DNA of 31,000 bases from Glandiceps talaboti (taxonomy: Eukaryota > Hemichordata > Enteropneusta > Spengelidae). The DNA is taken from the NCBI RefSeq assembly GCF_964340395.1, contig NC_135571.1, positions 6,925,453 to 6,956,452 of the forward strand. The letters run 5' to 3'. Positions 1 to 24,975 of the stretch are shown piece by piece (the first letter of the stretch is position 1; each line of letters starts with the position of its first letter). Under the pieces are notes generated by a model, which was given only the letters and a program-made list of their open reading frames with translations, was not told the DNA's origin and searched no databases. The translations under genes and the position numbers were made by a program.

Positions 1-1090
1 AAAATAATTTGTAAACTTTGGTACCCGTAAACAATACATAGACAATAAAATCTGTTAATGAAGTGCTTAGAATCTATGAAGGAGCGCCTGTTTTTATTTA
101 TATCTCAGGAACTGTACATGTTTAATTTTAACAACCTCCAATATCTCCTCGGTATGTTGCGTTGTCATTTATACAGCTATTTTTCTGAAAATATTTTCAT
201 CACAGGCGAACACACACATAATTAAAATCAGAGTTTATGGCCAATTGATATAATTTCTTGTGTAACGTCGATCAATTAAATGTAAAATACGCCTTGGAAA
301 TCAACTCATCAAAATGCTGTTATTTAGCTCAAGAACTTGAACCTATTTACAGTTAAAGTCAATAAAATGAAACTGGGGTCTCAAAATGAATCAAAGTCAT
401 TTTAGAATCCAATATGGCCGTCGGATGCTGTTTTAACTATGGGGAAAATAACAGATTGATGGTTTCCATGGAAACAAGATCTAGCAAACAATATCATTTA
501 AAAAAAGAAATTTTATATAGACCATGAACAAGCTTTCATATGACAAAGATAGCAGTGAATTGAGGAACATCACTTCATTTTCAGGAGTGTTGACTCTAGG
601 AGCTACAGCTATTCAATGTTTTATAAGTAATCTCGTTTTGAAAAATATTGTTGTTGACTGTGACCCCCCAAGTCAATGTATTTGATACTTTAAATCCTGT
701 TACGTTGTATATCATATTTGACACAGAGTAAGTCTTGCAGGGTTTTGCATGCTAACGTTTGTCAACCAAGCTGATAATTTTAAAGTGTTGTTGTTATTAT
801 TTTTATATAGAAATATCATAGAGCGTCTATCAATTTTCAGAATCAGAATTGCACGTGTATATAAACTAAGTTTGTATTGGTACGTGATGGTATTATTTTG
901 TAATGGCTCTCGTTTGTATGTTTTTTCTTTGTGAACTTCAAAATATGTATTCATTGTATTCAGTCTGACATGTACACTCTTTATGTCAAACAGTAAAATT
1001 GTTGATTTAAAAAAAAACCCACAATTATCCATAATTATTGGAACTTGGCTGCGTGTAAGATATAAATACATTGTAGTATTTTCTATAATT
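1..1090. other. AT-rich stretch without a recognised gene
   Basis: Only short, overlapping and unrecognisable frames are present. The one distinct site is the palindrome at 462-475. Nothing else is supported. Confidence 0.6.
462..475. promoter_or_regulatory. RFX X-box palindrome
   Basis: GTTTCCATGGAAAC is a perfect 14-bp palindrome that fits the RFX X-box consensus (GTNNCCATGGNAAC). Motif match only; no gene start was recognised nearby. Confidence 0.35.
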
Positions 1091-1093
1091 TGT

Positions 1094-1310
1094 ACCTTTA
1101 TTTATTTCAAATGATAGAATATTAAAAACGATTACACAAAGTCTATACTTGCTGAGCTTTTTTCATTCTTGATTCCAATAAAATATTGGTATTGTAATGG
1201 CTCGTATATATTTACCTTTATTTATTTCAAATGATAGAATATTAAAAACGATTACACAAAGTCTATACTTGCTGAGCTTTTTTTCATTCTTGATTCCAAT
1301 AAAATACTTT
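1094..1310. repeat. Tandem duplication, 120-bp period
   Basis: The segment starting acctttatttatttcaaatg occurs at 1094 and again at 1214 and stays almost identical for ~100 bp, with one extra T in the second copy. Each copy ends in a ccaataaaata string that could act as a polyadenylation signal on the + strand. The near identity suggests a recent duplication. Confidence 0.9.
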
Positions 1311-1484
1311 AAAACCCTATCATGTTCTCTTGTGTGAAATAATTAACCCATGTGAGTGATTGTGAAACAGTCGGGTGAATGAAAAAGTTGAAAACAAAGT
1401 TTCCTTTTAAAAAAACACTAATTAAAAAGTAAATAATAAAGTCCGACCAGGTCTTTACAACATGTACAAGTGGATGTGACTAGT

Positions 1485-1663
<179 letters not shown>

Positions 1664-1712
1664 GGGAAAAGAAGAAAATAATGCGGCATTTGAAGATTAA
1701 AAGGAGGCCAGA

Positions 1713-1806
1713 TTGCGCCAGTGGAAATAGGTTGTCTTGTTGGAATCGAACCAACGATCACCTGCCTGCTCATATAGAAGGTAGGTTAACCACTGCCCCA
1801 AAGACG
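1713..1806 (-). mobile_element. tRNA-derived SINE head (reverse orientation)
   Basis: On the minus strand the segment starts GGGGCAGTGGTTAACC and contains a B-box-like GGTTCGATTCC (1742-1752), spaced like a tRNA promoter. There is no matching acceptor stem, so it is a tRNA-like SINE head rather than a tRNA gene. The (AG)n tract lies ~50 bp beyond it, on the SINE 3' side. Confidence 0.55.
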
Positions 1807-1930
1807 AAGTATCCACAAAACTTAGCCGGCCTGAAATAAGGAGAGATTTATAGGCCTTTGTATCGTCAATTTGCATTGTTTAATTTGGCCTAGGTCCAAG
1901 ATGAACCTACAGTTGGAGGGAGAAGGAGGA

Positions 1931-1934
1931 GTGT

Positions 1935-1965
<31 letters not shown>

Positions 1966-1966
1966 G
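1931..1966. repeat. (GT)n followed by G18 homopolymer
   Basis: About nine GT units are followed by an 18-G run. Such G tracts are prone to sequencing error and quadruplex formation. Confidence 0.95.
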
Positions 1967-3190
1967 TCGACCACTCTCATCACGTGACTTGATTTTTGTT
2001 GCGGCAAATACTTAATGTAATTGCAACCCACTGTTATTTAAACATAATAATAGATTTATTATTTTGTTTCTTTCCCGAGTGGTTCCTTTGGTAATTGAGA
2101 TAATATAATTTATTTTGTTATTTTCCAAGAGTAAAATAAGAGCAATGTTGTTCTTACCAATTTTTAAAAATATAATTGTTTCTAGCTCAACCTTAGCCAA
2201 GCCGGGGATGGTTCACACTGTGTGTAAGTATAATTGAAATGTTTCGAAATAAAAGATAAACATGTTTAACATATGCTTACAAAGGCTAGTCGCTGATGCA
2301 AGGCGTATCATGACAGACTCAGTGCTTAGCAACAGGCATACACATCACATTGTGTATACCAAGTAAACATGTATAAATCTCGCAATTCACGAGAGTGCCA
2401 CACCTGCGAGAAGAGACGAATGTGAACAATAAACCTAGGGGGTCAATATTCAATGGCGTCAAGTCGAGGTTGGGTGTATCAAGACGAGGTTGGTGACTCG
2501 TTTTCAGTCGATTCTCTTCAGACTTAAAAGTTGCCGGGATATTTCCACATGTACCGATAGCTTAGACAATTGTACTTACAGTTTCAGCCAATATTTGCTT
2601 GTAGAAATTTGGAAAAAATCACAAAAAGCTAAGAATAAGTGGGTAGGCGGTTTCAGTAATGCGAGTACAAAATGGCGGATTTTCCTGTACTTTTGTGCGC
2701 AGTGCGTTCACAAAAGCATTTTGCCCTATACATTTATAATACCAAAGTACACACGGCTACAAATGCTAGCGCTCGAATTAGTTAACACAAGCAATGCAAA
2801 TAATAACTGGCAATGTTTTGAACGTGCAATTTATTTGTTATGTTTGGGTCACATTTGTAGAATTTGTTTATGTCGGTGTCCTATAAGGATGTGTATTGTG
2901 TAATGTCATAGAAAACGCAGTCACCGTGATCTCCATGAAAAGGTCGGACAGACTGTTTTACGTACGTTTCATTCATGCATGCAAGTACCACCCGTAAAAA
3001 CCGTTTGTATATTAATGTGGTCATTTTTATGCAAATATAGGTACACAGGCTAACGAAAAATAAGGTCAGCTTTGCCTTCAATATGTTAGATGTTTGTCAA
3101 CCATATGATATGAAACGATCAATAGTCCAACTGAGTTTTTGATATATATGTCTTTGCGCAAGTCATAGGGCAGATTGAGACTATTATGTG
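1967..3190. other. No recognised gene
   Basis: A 137-codon open frame (2490-2903) has no domain, no convincing splice context and unremarkable composition, so I do not call it. An E-box TCACGTGA lies at 1979-1986 and an AAAATGGCGGATTTTC (YY1-like) string near 2670. These are isolated motifs. Confidence 0.5.
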
Positions 3191-3196
3191 CGTCTA

Positions 3197-3517
3197 TTAA
3201 AGTGGCCATATATGGATGAGAATTGGGTATTTATTTTGGATTTTTAATATATAAAACAATTTTGTCATGGCCTTCTACTTGAACAGTCAATGTGAAACAA
3301 TATAATATGCCATGTCCTTGTTTGTAACTCAATAACATGCTGAAGATTAATGTGTAAAAATCTTAATTTTAAAGCTTTTTGCAATGTATATTGAGTTTCA
3401 AACAGACTTTGTCAATGTCGTTTCACATTGATTTTTCAAGTAGGAAGCCATGATAAAATTGTTTTATAAACTAAAAATCCAAAATAAATACCCTCCTCGT
3501 CCATATGGCCACTTTAA
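3197..3517. mobile_element. 321-bp foldback (MITE-like) element between TTAA sites
   Basis: Left arm 3201-3300 and right arm ~3413-3513 are inverted copies over about 100 bp, with termini AGTGGCCATAT and ATATGGCCACT. TTAA immediately flanks both ends (3197-3200 and 3514-3517), as for piggyBac-type target sites. Termini do not start CCC as in typical piggyBac, so the family is uncertain. Confidence 0.75.
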
Positions 3518-3889
3518 GTTGGGGGTGGGGGTGTATGGCAAGCCAAAAATAGTATTTTATGTTAGGCCAAAAAAAAAATATGTCTGGTTCTGGTCAGCGC
3601 GCGCGTGCCCTGAATACCCCCGCGTCGATCCTTTTTTTTCCGATAATTTTTGCTTTCCCGTTCCTTATTTACAATTCCCCGTCGATCAACACTGTATGCA
3701 AGGCTAGCGGAAAAAATTTAACTCGTGTGATGGCGCACTTCTATTTGGTAACGGGTACCCTTTTCTTCTAGTACTGTTGCATACCCATAATCCCCCGTAC
3801 GATATGTGTACGTAATATGTACGATGAGCGTGGTTGATGGGAATCACGGGAAATAGTGTGTTCACTGTGCTAGGTGGTAAACCGCTCAC

Positions 3890-4030
3890 ATGTTTCGAAA
3901 ATGTCAGAAGTTTGAGTACGTCGTGAGCAATCGAAATGTTGATATCAATTCAGCTGACTTTCGAGGTGTTCTTAGTTCTGGTGATCGTTTCGTTCTGCCT
4001 TCTGAATACAAAGATTTTCCTGTAGCGTAA
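3890..4030 (+). pseudogene. Unrecognised 46-codon coding-like fragment
   Basis: The ATG at 3890 opens a frame of good-looking composition (EYVVSNRNVDINSADFRGVL, then SSGDRFVLPSEYKDFPVA) ending at TAA 4028. The same frame continues after the stop with further protein-like text and more stops to ~4315. Within the inverted-ended segment this suggests a remnant transposon ORF. A donor-like site (C|gtaagc, 4027) means it could instead be an exon. Its phase does not join to CARF exon 1. Function unknown. Confidence 0.25.
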
Positions 4031-4054
4031 GCAGTTAGCTCTGGATGTATGCGC

Positions 4055-4114
4055 TACGATGTTCGACACGTCTTTCCATCTGCGATGAGTTGGAAAGACG
4101 TGTCAAACATCGTA
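4055..4114. repeat. 23-bp perfect-stem hairpin
   Basis: The arms at 4055-4077 (TACGATGTTCGACACG then TCTTTCC) and 4092-4114 are reverse complements with a single G-T wobble, around a 14-nt loop. It lies inside the decayed element. Confidence 0.85.
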
Positions 4115-4599
4115 CCGTATACAGACTGCGTATCAGACTGATGATGGACGGTGCTCGAAAGAAAACACTGCCTCCTCTACGTCCGTTGGACAGACCTATT
4201 TCTCGTTATTTAACGTTGCAAGTTGCACAATGACATTATACAGTGGTTGCAAGGCAAGACTCATTATCTTGGATGGGATTATAACTGCAAATCGGGATTA
4301 TAACTGCAAATCACTGGGCGATAAGATAAATTTGTAAATGTGACTAGTGATGCCCTGATGGATGATTGATCCGCATCGTATAAAACTTGCCATACAACAG
4401 TGCCAACTTCCAGAGTTGTATGACATCTTCCGAGAGCATGTAAAGTGTCAAAAATGTGTATTTACTAATTTGCCAAAAAAAAAAAAATTAGGAAAAAAAA
4501 AAAAACGCGCGTCGTCGCACCACTTTAGAAAGTTTACCCTGACCAGAACCAGATTTTTATTTTTTTTTGGCCTTAGCTACAGTATTTTATATTTTTCGT

Positions 4600-5851
4600 A
4601 GTTACAAACTAATGTTAACCGTTTATGTGTAGTTTTTCGATGGAATCCACACTTTTCATGATAACATTATTTAATTCAAACAAATTGTCATTTATTTGAG
4701 AATATTGTTAATTTACAGGATTTTGTTTTATTTATTTTTCTTCAAACTGGAATTTTTTTCAAAATTTTTTTTTTTTAAATTTTGAAAGCATTTTTAATTG
4801 TTTTTTGAAATTTGTAGAAAATCATTAATTTCAGATTTCAGTGTACCTTTTGCAATTGATCAATAGTACTAACTTGAATGAATAAAAAGAGATTTATTTT
4901 CCATAATCGTAGTATTATACTAAAACTAAATTTTTTTTTATTTTTGCATATTTTTCATTTTCTTGATAAAATATGTTATTAAATTGAATAAAATTCATGC
5001 CTCAAAAGATTTTGGGGTCAGAGTTAATAAACTGGAATTTGGAAAAACATTAGAAATACAATCATATGCTGGCTACTGTGTAATATTACTGTATACTTTT
5101 GTCTTTGTATTAATCACATGCTTTCCATATAAGGCCTAAAAAATTGTTTGGTTTCGGTTACCCGACCCCACCTAGTTTTTTACTGCTGACCCTAAACGAG
5201 AAAAAAATAAATAAAATCATGAAAGTTATGAAGTCTGTTGACAAATAGTTGATGCATGGAAACTGACATCATCTTAAAAAGCAGGAAAAAACAGTAGAAA
5301 TCATCAAATGGGATGTCAACAATTAAATGTGTAATGAAAAAAAGAAAAAAAACACCAGTGAACAGAAATCAGAAAACGGAAAACAGAGTCAATTGTGTAG
5401 AATATGTGATCGTAGTTTTGTCTTAGAGGTACATCGTTTATGTATATCTTTTAATGCAATGGGGAGGGAGTTTAAGTGTTTCACAGCAGCGTATTTAGAA
5501 TTAAATTGGCAAATCGTGTGGCGTACTTTCAGAATTTGAATTTTCCACTGATGGTTGATTTTCTTTGGTAACTATCGGATAGATGATAGATGATAAGTAA
5601 TGTAATAATTCAAGTTATGACTGTCATGTCTGAAGATTTCGGATGAGTTTGTGGATGTCTAAATTTTTGAGTAGCTGGAAAAGTGAGTACTAGTCAGAAA
5701 ATGTTATAAGCTGAAGGATTTTCTTTTGCAAGATTTGAATAATTATTTCCACAAATATTTTATTTACATATGTAAAACTTTCACTGTTACAGAGTCCTCA
5801 GAACTTTAATAACTTATCAAAAAATTTGACATTTGTTTTTGTGTACTTCAG
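4600..5851. other. AT-rich region upstream of CARF coding exon 1
   Basis: Many A/T homopolymers and no supported gene. A string ggcctaaaaaattg...ggtttcggttacccgacccc (5132-5170) looks like the end of a dispersed repeat. The CARF promoter and 5' untranslated exon must lie here or further left, but no convincing site was found. Confidence 0.5.
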
Positions 5852-5865
5852 CTCTAGTTATCACC

Positions 5866-19124
<13,259 letters not shown>

Positions 19125-19910
19125 TGTCAGTTGATTACGTGTACTACCAGGAAACCTAGGTTACAATGTCAAAATTTGATATTTCTCATTTCCTACTGGC
19201 TCTTCTAACTAATATACTCCTCCCTCTTGAAACCTGAGTTTTCATGTCCTGGCTCTTCCAACATGTACTCTACTCCCCCTTCTTTTCCTGAATGTCGCCT
19301 CTGTTTGACAAATTATGACAAAATAGCACAAAATGTATCAGTAATGTCCCAGTCAATGTTATGATTGTAGGGACAGGAGAATTCAGCTAAAACTGATTCT
19401 ACAGTTCTCCTCAAAAATTTGCAATGCCCTTCATTTTACTTAACTTCAAAAACGAAGGTGCTCCAACAAGAAATTTTAAATATTTTTTCCAAATCTCACA
19501 GTAGATGTCGACTTTACCATAGGTACCACCTCTAATATCTTTGATTTTATCATCTTTTCTAACTTATCAATTCTAAATCTGGTTAATTATGGACAGGTTT
19601 TACTGTTCTTGCCAATCTTTATTGATATAGAGTACAAAACTGTGATTTATGTCAACCTTTACTTTAAGGTCAACAAGCTGAGTTTATAAACTTTTTTACT
19701 CAAGTGAAAAATACTTACAAAAAACCTCAATTAATTATTCAAGACGTAATCCTTATATCAATACATACGTTCTATGACATTACAACAATTTCTAATATTT
19801 TAGAACAGTTGATTGCATGTAGAGACCTTGTCGACATTTTTATATGTATGATAAATTACATCATCGGATTGTTGATAAATTATTTATCTCAATACCTCAA
19901 TTTCAGTTCA
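19125..19910 (+). other. Putative CARF 3' untranslated region and flank
   Basis: No gene is recognised. No AATAAA occurs between the stop and ~20600; ATTAAA occurs at ~20334, ~20380 and ~20632. The true 3' end is not determined. Confidence 0.4.
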
Positions 19911-19911
19911 G

Positions 19912-20125
19912 TTAAAACCCTTTCAGGGCTAGAAACTTTCCCGCCAAAATTTTTGAACAAAAATTCTTGTTTCTCTGTAATTTTTGGAAAAAGATCAACT
20001 TTATTTTAGATCAGAATTCAAGAAATATTACTTCCCAATGAAGTAATATTCTTAAATTTTAGAAAATGTTCTTACAATCAAGTTTCTATTTATTCCAATG
20101 TCGTCGCTAGGAATGAAAGGGTTAA
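19912..20125. mobile_element. 214-bp MITE-like palindrome between TTAA sites
   Basis: The ends TTAAAACCCTTTCA and TGAAAGGGTTAA are inverted, and the centre (20024-20055) is a near-perfect palindrome AAGAAATATTACTTC/GAAGTAATATTCTT. TTAA occurs at both edges. Confidence 0.7.
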
Positions 20126-22090
20126 TTACAGGTGATGGTCAAGTAGGTAAGTAATCCAGCCTTCGGTTTACTAAGATAGATGCAAACTAAATCTATTGTT
20201 CTTCAATGTGGTAGATTACACAAGTGGGTGATAGCGGATCCTCTGTTGTGTGATTCTAATCACCCTGTGATCAAGATAGTGTAAACATTGGAAGTCCCAA
20301 AACAGTACACTGCAAGTTCGTGGAACTCTGTCAATTAAACTCTGCAATGCCCCCCCCCTCTCTCCCTACTGAGACTATAATTAAACCAATGTCCATTCAA
20401 TAGATTATCACTGTTGTATCAACGTGTTGTGACAATAGTTTTTAGTTTGTGGTTATCCGTAAATCGAAGGCTCAATTACCAGAGTAATAGGATTCACTAC
20501 CTTTTAAAATCTGCCAACAAATATATAAACTCAGTTTGCTTCAGTTAGTAGAATACTGTGAGTAACTTTTTAAAAATTACACCCCAAAATGTGTAAACTC
20601 AGTTTCTGTCTCTTTCAATATCACTAAAACTATTAAATTTTAATTATACAGGAATACTACTGTAAAACAGACCAATGTTTCACTTTCTTTCAATGAAAAT
20701 ACAAAAAATATCACTGGCTAATACCAACAAAATTCAACTATAAGTTTCTATTATTCCAGATTAGGATTTACTTTGTTCTCACAGCATCATGGCAGCTTTT
20801 GTTTAACTTCTGAAAACACGCAATTGAAAAAAAACAAACAATTTTTAATCAGCTAAGACTGACATTAATATTTGTGGTGAAACACCGAGTAACGATGATG
20901 TTAAATCAGATCATGATGCTTCTAGAAAATTAATGCCTCGCTTCTTGTCAAATGTGAATTTTTATACAGCGCCCCCTGTGGCAAAACTCAAATTCTTTTG
21001 TCTTTATAATCGGAATATTGTATTTCAGACACCAAAATATTTGGTGGTCCGAGATTTTATATATCAACATGTGCTCGTTATCTATGCCTATGTAACTTAA
21101 AGTGTCAGCTTTCTCTTGATCACGTTATGTACATTTTCTAAGAGCGCAGAAAGAAACTAAGTTCTTCAGTAGCAAAACTTGAAATAATCCAAGTATAAGA
21201 AGAACTGTGATTACTTCTATTTATTTGCATTTTCATTTTTATGATGAAATCCTAGAAATTATATTAAATTGCTTTCAAGAAAATATTGACATTGTAGTTT
21301 CTGTTTTATTGCATGTAAAGGGTAATGGATGATTGAATTGGGTTCAGATGCCTGGCTGCAGTTCTAACCGTGGTCTCGAATTATAGATGTGTGCCCTCAA
21401 CGGCAATGTAAAGAAATCGTTTGTTTTTACTTGACTAGTCGGAAACATTCATTTTGAAGCTTTGACCCTGCCCGTTATATTACTAGTACATTTTAGCGAC
21501 GTGGTTATTTATTACTACAAAGATTTTCAAAGTATTCAAGAAGTATCGCTGCTAAAATGGAGTTTGAAGTGTTTCGATTCTGTGTAACAGTAGTCACGTT
21601 GCATAGCAATACACAACCCCCTTATTATGTGCTGTGTTTGGTGTAAATAGTTTTTTAGAAAAAGATCATTGTCTGTCTCCAACGACTGTGATAATGAGTG
21701 TTGTCACTGATTTCAATAGCCCACTGACCACTGTACAGACTAATATGCCACTTATTCAATACATCGGTTTGCAGTTACGTCAGGTATCGTTACTCCCTTA
21801 TTTGATTCACCATATCTCATTCAGACTGAGGCCGTATTTATATTTACAGGTTTGTAAGGAACAGTAATTACGCTAAATGCATGGTGCCATATTTCGTGGC
21901 GGTTTGATATTAAATTTCGATTATTGCTGGTATTCGCGTCATCGCATAATGTTATACTGCGAAACTAGATGAGGTGGGGTGAGAGGCAATTGTCGTAACA
22001 GCCAAAGATTCAATTCATTACCCTCAGATTGAGACTGATGTACCCGTGAATAGGTTGAGTGGTTCCCCCGTTGTTAGGAACGCTAATGAT
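20126..22090. other. Intergenic, no recognised gene
   Basis: Short frames only. A 77-codon frame at 21634-21867 has no domain. The CTCF-like site is the one notable motif. Confidence 0.5.
20967..20982 (-). promoter_or_regulatory. CTCF-like motif
   Basis: The minus strand reads GCCACAGGGGGCGCTG, which matches the CTCF core apart from one missing base between CCAC and AGGGGGCGC. It lies 1.8 kb downstream of the CARF stop, between CARF and the next candidate gene. Confidence 0.4.
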
Positions 22091-22097
22091 AGCCGGC

Positions 22098-22109
22098 TGT
22101 CACGTGACA
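22098..22109. promoter_or_regulatory. Perfect E-box/CLEAR palindrome TGTCACGTGACA
   Basis: It contains GTCACGTGAC, the extended site bound by TFEB/MITF/USF-type bHLH-ZIP factors. A strong splice donor (ACT|gtaagt, 22211) lies ~100 bp downstream and another (CGT|gtgagt) at 22498, so this may be the promoter of a gene with untranslated first exons. Unproven. Confidence 0.35.
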
Positions 22110-23480
22110 CAAATCGCTACCTAACGTTCTGTTTAGGATTATCTGAAGCGGATTACGTTAATATAACATCCCTACTTCAGAAAAAAATCTTGACAACAGG
22201 AATTGCTACTGTAAGTTAAATTCAGATATATAGTTGGTAGTTGGATTTATCGAGGTGAGCTGAAAGTACGGGGAACTATTTCCACATGCTTCCAGTGCAG
22301 ACAACGAAGCCAACGTGACCGGAATATCCCGAGGATTAACATTACTGTCCTGCCTGAGACCTTGAAAAGATGCTGATCGAACTCCGATGATATTACCGTC
22401 GCACGCCGTCAGCTACCCTGTCGTACATCCAGTAAAGTGTCAACGTGATGCATGAAAGATAGACAGTCGTACAAGACCTGGTAATACTAGAAGACGTGTG
22501 AGTATGCTCCAGTGTACAATAATGTGATTACTGCGACACTTGTTATTCCCAATTTTCTGTTTTCATCGACAGACGTTGTTCATTCATTTGTATCTTGTTT
22601 ATTACACAGTCCCTTTAAATTGCAGAGTTCTCGCAATACTGACGTTCCGAGCTCTACTAGCGAGTTACGTTGGTTCTTACAACATCGGAAAGCTATAGGC
22701 TTACATGTACGCATAGTATTTCATCTAAATAAATTGTTCTGGAATTTTTCACACCTTTCAGATAGGTTTTTCTTACTTTTAAATCTATTGTTTAATTTGT
22801 CAAAGATGTACGTACATTCTAATTCTATTGATAACCACATGCACTTGCGCTTGCCACTCAGTTTATCGCGTCCATCTCACCATTCTAGGAACGCCGAGGT
22901 TGACAAAAGTTTCCCAGCCATTCATGACCGTCATATCAGTGGCCGAAGCAGACGGATAGAGAAGAGGGGAAAACGAACGTGACAGAAACCTAAATTGACA
23001 AACAATATCACAGACATTACAGACGGTTGATGGTAACATGTGTGGTAGTCAAGAGAAATAGACAATCAAGTAATTGTAGATTTCAATTAGTTTGGACCGT
23101 AAATAGGAAATTAACATCGCCTTTGTCCATTGCTATTCCCGGACCACTTAAAATGGATAACTGTTTGGGGCTGACGCCTCGGGACATACACCTGTTTTTA
23201 TAAGCACTTTCAGTTGACGTACCACTGGTCAGCAATGACGTATGCGAACTAGTTACGAAAAAACGTTTAGTTCCGCAAAGTTGGTATCCGAGTTACTAAG
23301 AATTCAAGTCCCAAAAACTTCATGACGTTCTGGTTTACAACTCCTTACACTAGTGTATGTATGGTTGAACTACGCATAACACTTTCAACGTTAACAGGCA
23401 TGTAACTGTCTATCCAGACAATTTGCCCTGGAGCTCAGACAACCAGCGTTTAACACATCATTGCGTTAGGTGTTTGAGCT

Positions 23481-23519
23481 GGGGGGGGGGGGGGGTCTGA
23501 GCTTGTATGGGGGGGGGGG
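23481..23519. repeat. Two long G tracts
   Basis: Runs of 15 and 11 G separated by a 13-nt spacer, quadruplex-prone and error-prone. Confidence 0.9.
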
Positions 23520-23711
23520 TAATGTGAAATCTAAACTTGATAGTAGCAGAAAACAAAAGAATAATTACAGTTCTCAAAACAGTTTATGAAGACTTGCTAT
23601 TAGCATGAGGGCGTTATCATGCATGTTCTGGCTTCAGAGCCTGAAGTCTGATGCATAGTAATTCGGAAGTTTATGTATGGGTTGTATTTAGTGCACCCTG
23701 AATGTTATTTT

Positions 23712-23830
23712 TGTATTAGACAACGAACAATATATTCAGTGAAAATTCGTAAAAAATACTAATTATTAGACACTGTAAATATCAATTAAAAGGTCTATTT
23801 TATCGACTGTAATAAATTAAAATCATGAGC
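23712..23830. repeat. Third copy of the ~125-bp dispersed repeat
   Basis: It shares the blocks atatattcagtgaaaattcg, attattagacactgta and tcaattaaaaggtcta with the two copies in CARF intron 5. Confidence 0.65.
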
Positions 23831-24092
23831 GTACTCTTCCCGAGAAACAGATAAAAGGTCCTATCTAGCCACCAAGAATGTCTGAGGTGACGAGTACAGG
23901 CAGACAAAAGAACATCCTTTTCTCGCACACAAAGTTCTGTGTACAGCGGCTCGGCTATTTACTCTAACGTTGTGTACGGACACAAGGGGAGGCGTAGAGA
24001 ACGATCAATCACGATGTGTTATTATCAAGAGCAGCGGACGATAACGAGAACGATGTACAATACCATATTGTGAACACACCGTTAAACTAACA

Positions 24093-24329
24093 ATGTCTAT
24101 TCTATGGCAGTCCTTGCCATGGAGGAAGGACTGGGTGTGTCCAATTGAGTTGTTATATACGAACATGTCTTCGTTGCACGGATTCAGGCGACACTTTGAG
24201 AAAAAAATTGGCACTTTATGTTCATTAACTATAGTGTACTATATGGGTACGTCATTCGCACTGTATATGGCTATGTGGGTGTGTGTTTTCTTCTATCCGG
24301 CATTTCTTTCCAGGGTCATGACACAACAG
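24093..24329 (+). CDS. Candidate first coding exon of a membrane protein, possibly DEG/ENaC channel
   Basis: The first ATG after an in-frame stop (24042) opens 79 codons that end exactly at CACAACAG|gtatag, phase 0; the frame stops two codons into the intron. The peptide has a cytoplasmic-looking N-terminus, then NMSSLHGFRRHFEKK (residues 24-38) and a hydrophobic helix ~41-66 (CSLTIVYYMGTSFALYMAMW), followed by FFYP. In DEG/ENaC channels a conserved His-Gly lies just before the first membrane helix and an aromatic-Tyr-Pro follows it; His29-Gly30 and Tyr68-Pro69 would fit. No further exons, such as the conserved extracellular Cys-rich part, were found in the window. It could equally be a chance frame. 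Confidence 0.35.
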
Positions 24330-24517
24330 GTATAGTTTGGAAAAGAACCAATTTGAATGATTGTAATTAACTGGAACTTGTTATACGGAGATTGCTTTAC
24401 AATTATATAGAGCATTCACAAAGTGTTACGGTCGATAGTACACTAAGAACTAGAAGTCGTGTCTTTGTTTGTTGGGTTGTACCTTCTAATAAGGACCAGT
24501 GATTTATATTTATCGAA

Positions 24518-24538
24518 TGTCTGTCTGTCTGTCTGTCG

Positions 24539-24597
<59 letters not shown>

Positions 24598-24630
24598 GAT
24601 CGGTCGGTCGGTTGGTTTGTTGGTCGGTCA
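24518..24630. repeat. (CTGT)n microsatellite with GGTC-type degenerate tail
   Basis: A pure TGTC array with one interruption at ~24538 passes into related cggt/ttgg repeats to ~24680. Confidence 0.97.
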
Positions 24631-24905
24631 TCAGTTGGTTGAGTATGTTGTTTAATTGGTTGATTCGTTAGTTGGTAGCTTGAGGTCGATAGGTTGGTGT
24701 ATTTGTTGTTTGCTTAATTGTTTGTTTGTTTGTTGTTCAATTCATTGTCCTGAACACTCACCGGATGGTCGTTGTAACTGAGGGTACATATTAGTTTAAT
24801 GTACCATGGGTTGGTTTAGCTATAATGCATTCGTTATATTTCTTTCGGTATTTATAACAGTGGTCAACTAGTCAAATACTTTTCTGCAGTTTATGTATTC
24901 TGTGG

Positions 24906-24930
24906 TTGATTGACTGATTGACTGACTGAC

Positions 24931-24973
<43 letters not shown>
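24906..24973. repeat. (TTGA)n microsatellite
   Basis: TTGA/CTGA tetranucleotide run of ~68 bp. Confidence 0.97.

Positions 24974-24975
<2 letters not shown>

Larger units (their letters stand above)
3552..4590. mobile_element. ~1-kb decayed element with inverted termini
   Basis: The segment at 3562-3597 (ttaggccaaaaaaaaaa...ctggttctggtcag) recurs inverted at 4538-4576 (ctgaccagaaccag...ttggcctta), giving ~35-45-bp inverted ends. The interior is more CG-rich than its surroundings and holds coding-like fragments broken by stops, such as 3890-4030 (MFRKCQKFEYVV...LPSEYKDFPVA) and a continuation in the same frame. This looks like a dead DNA transposon, but no transposase motif was recognised. 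A 19-bp tandem duplication lies at 4275-4312. Confidence 0.5.
22211..24092. other. No supported gene; possible 5' region of a downstream gene
   Basis: A 156-codon frame (22512-22982) lacks domains and looks like chance. The stretch contains two G runs (23481-23495 and 23509-23519) and a third copy of the ~125-bp repeat of intron 5 (23712-23830). Confidence 0.45.

Noticed and set aside
2490-2903. 137-codon + strand frame
   Set aside because: No domain, no repeat structure and no splice context.
3890-4026. Alternative upstream coding exon for CARF
   Set aside because: Splicing at 4027 to the 5852 acceptor puts the CARF ATG frame out of phase.
22512-22982. 156-codon + strand frame with a dibasic-rich C-terminus, considered as a secreted peptide precursor
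   Set aside because: No convincing signal peptide, no repeated cleavage-flanked peptides, no recognised homology; length is possible by chance in this composition.
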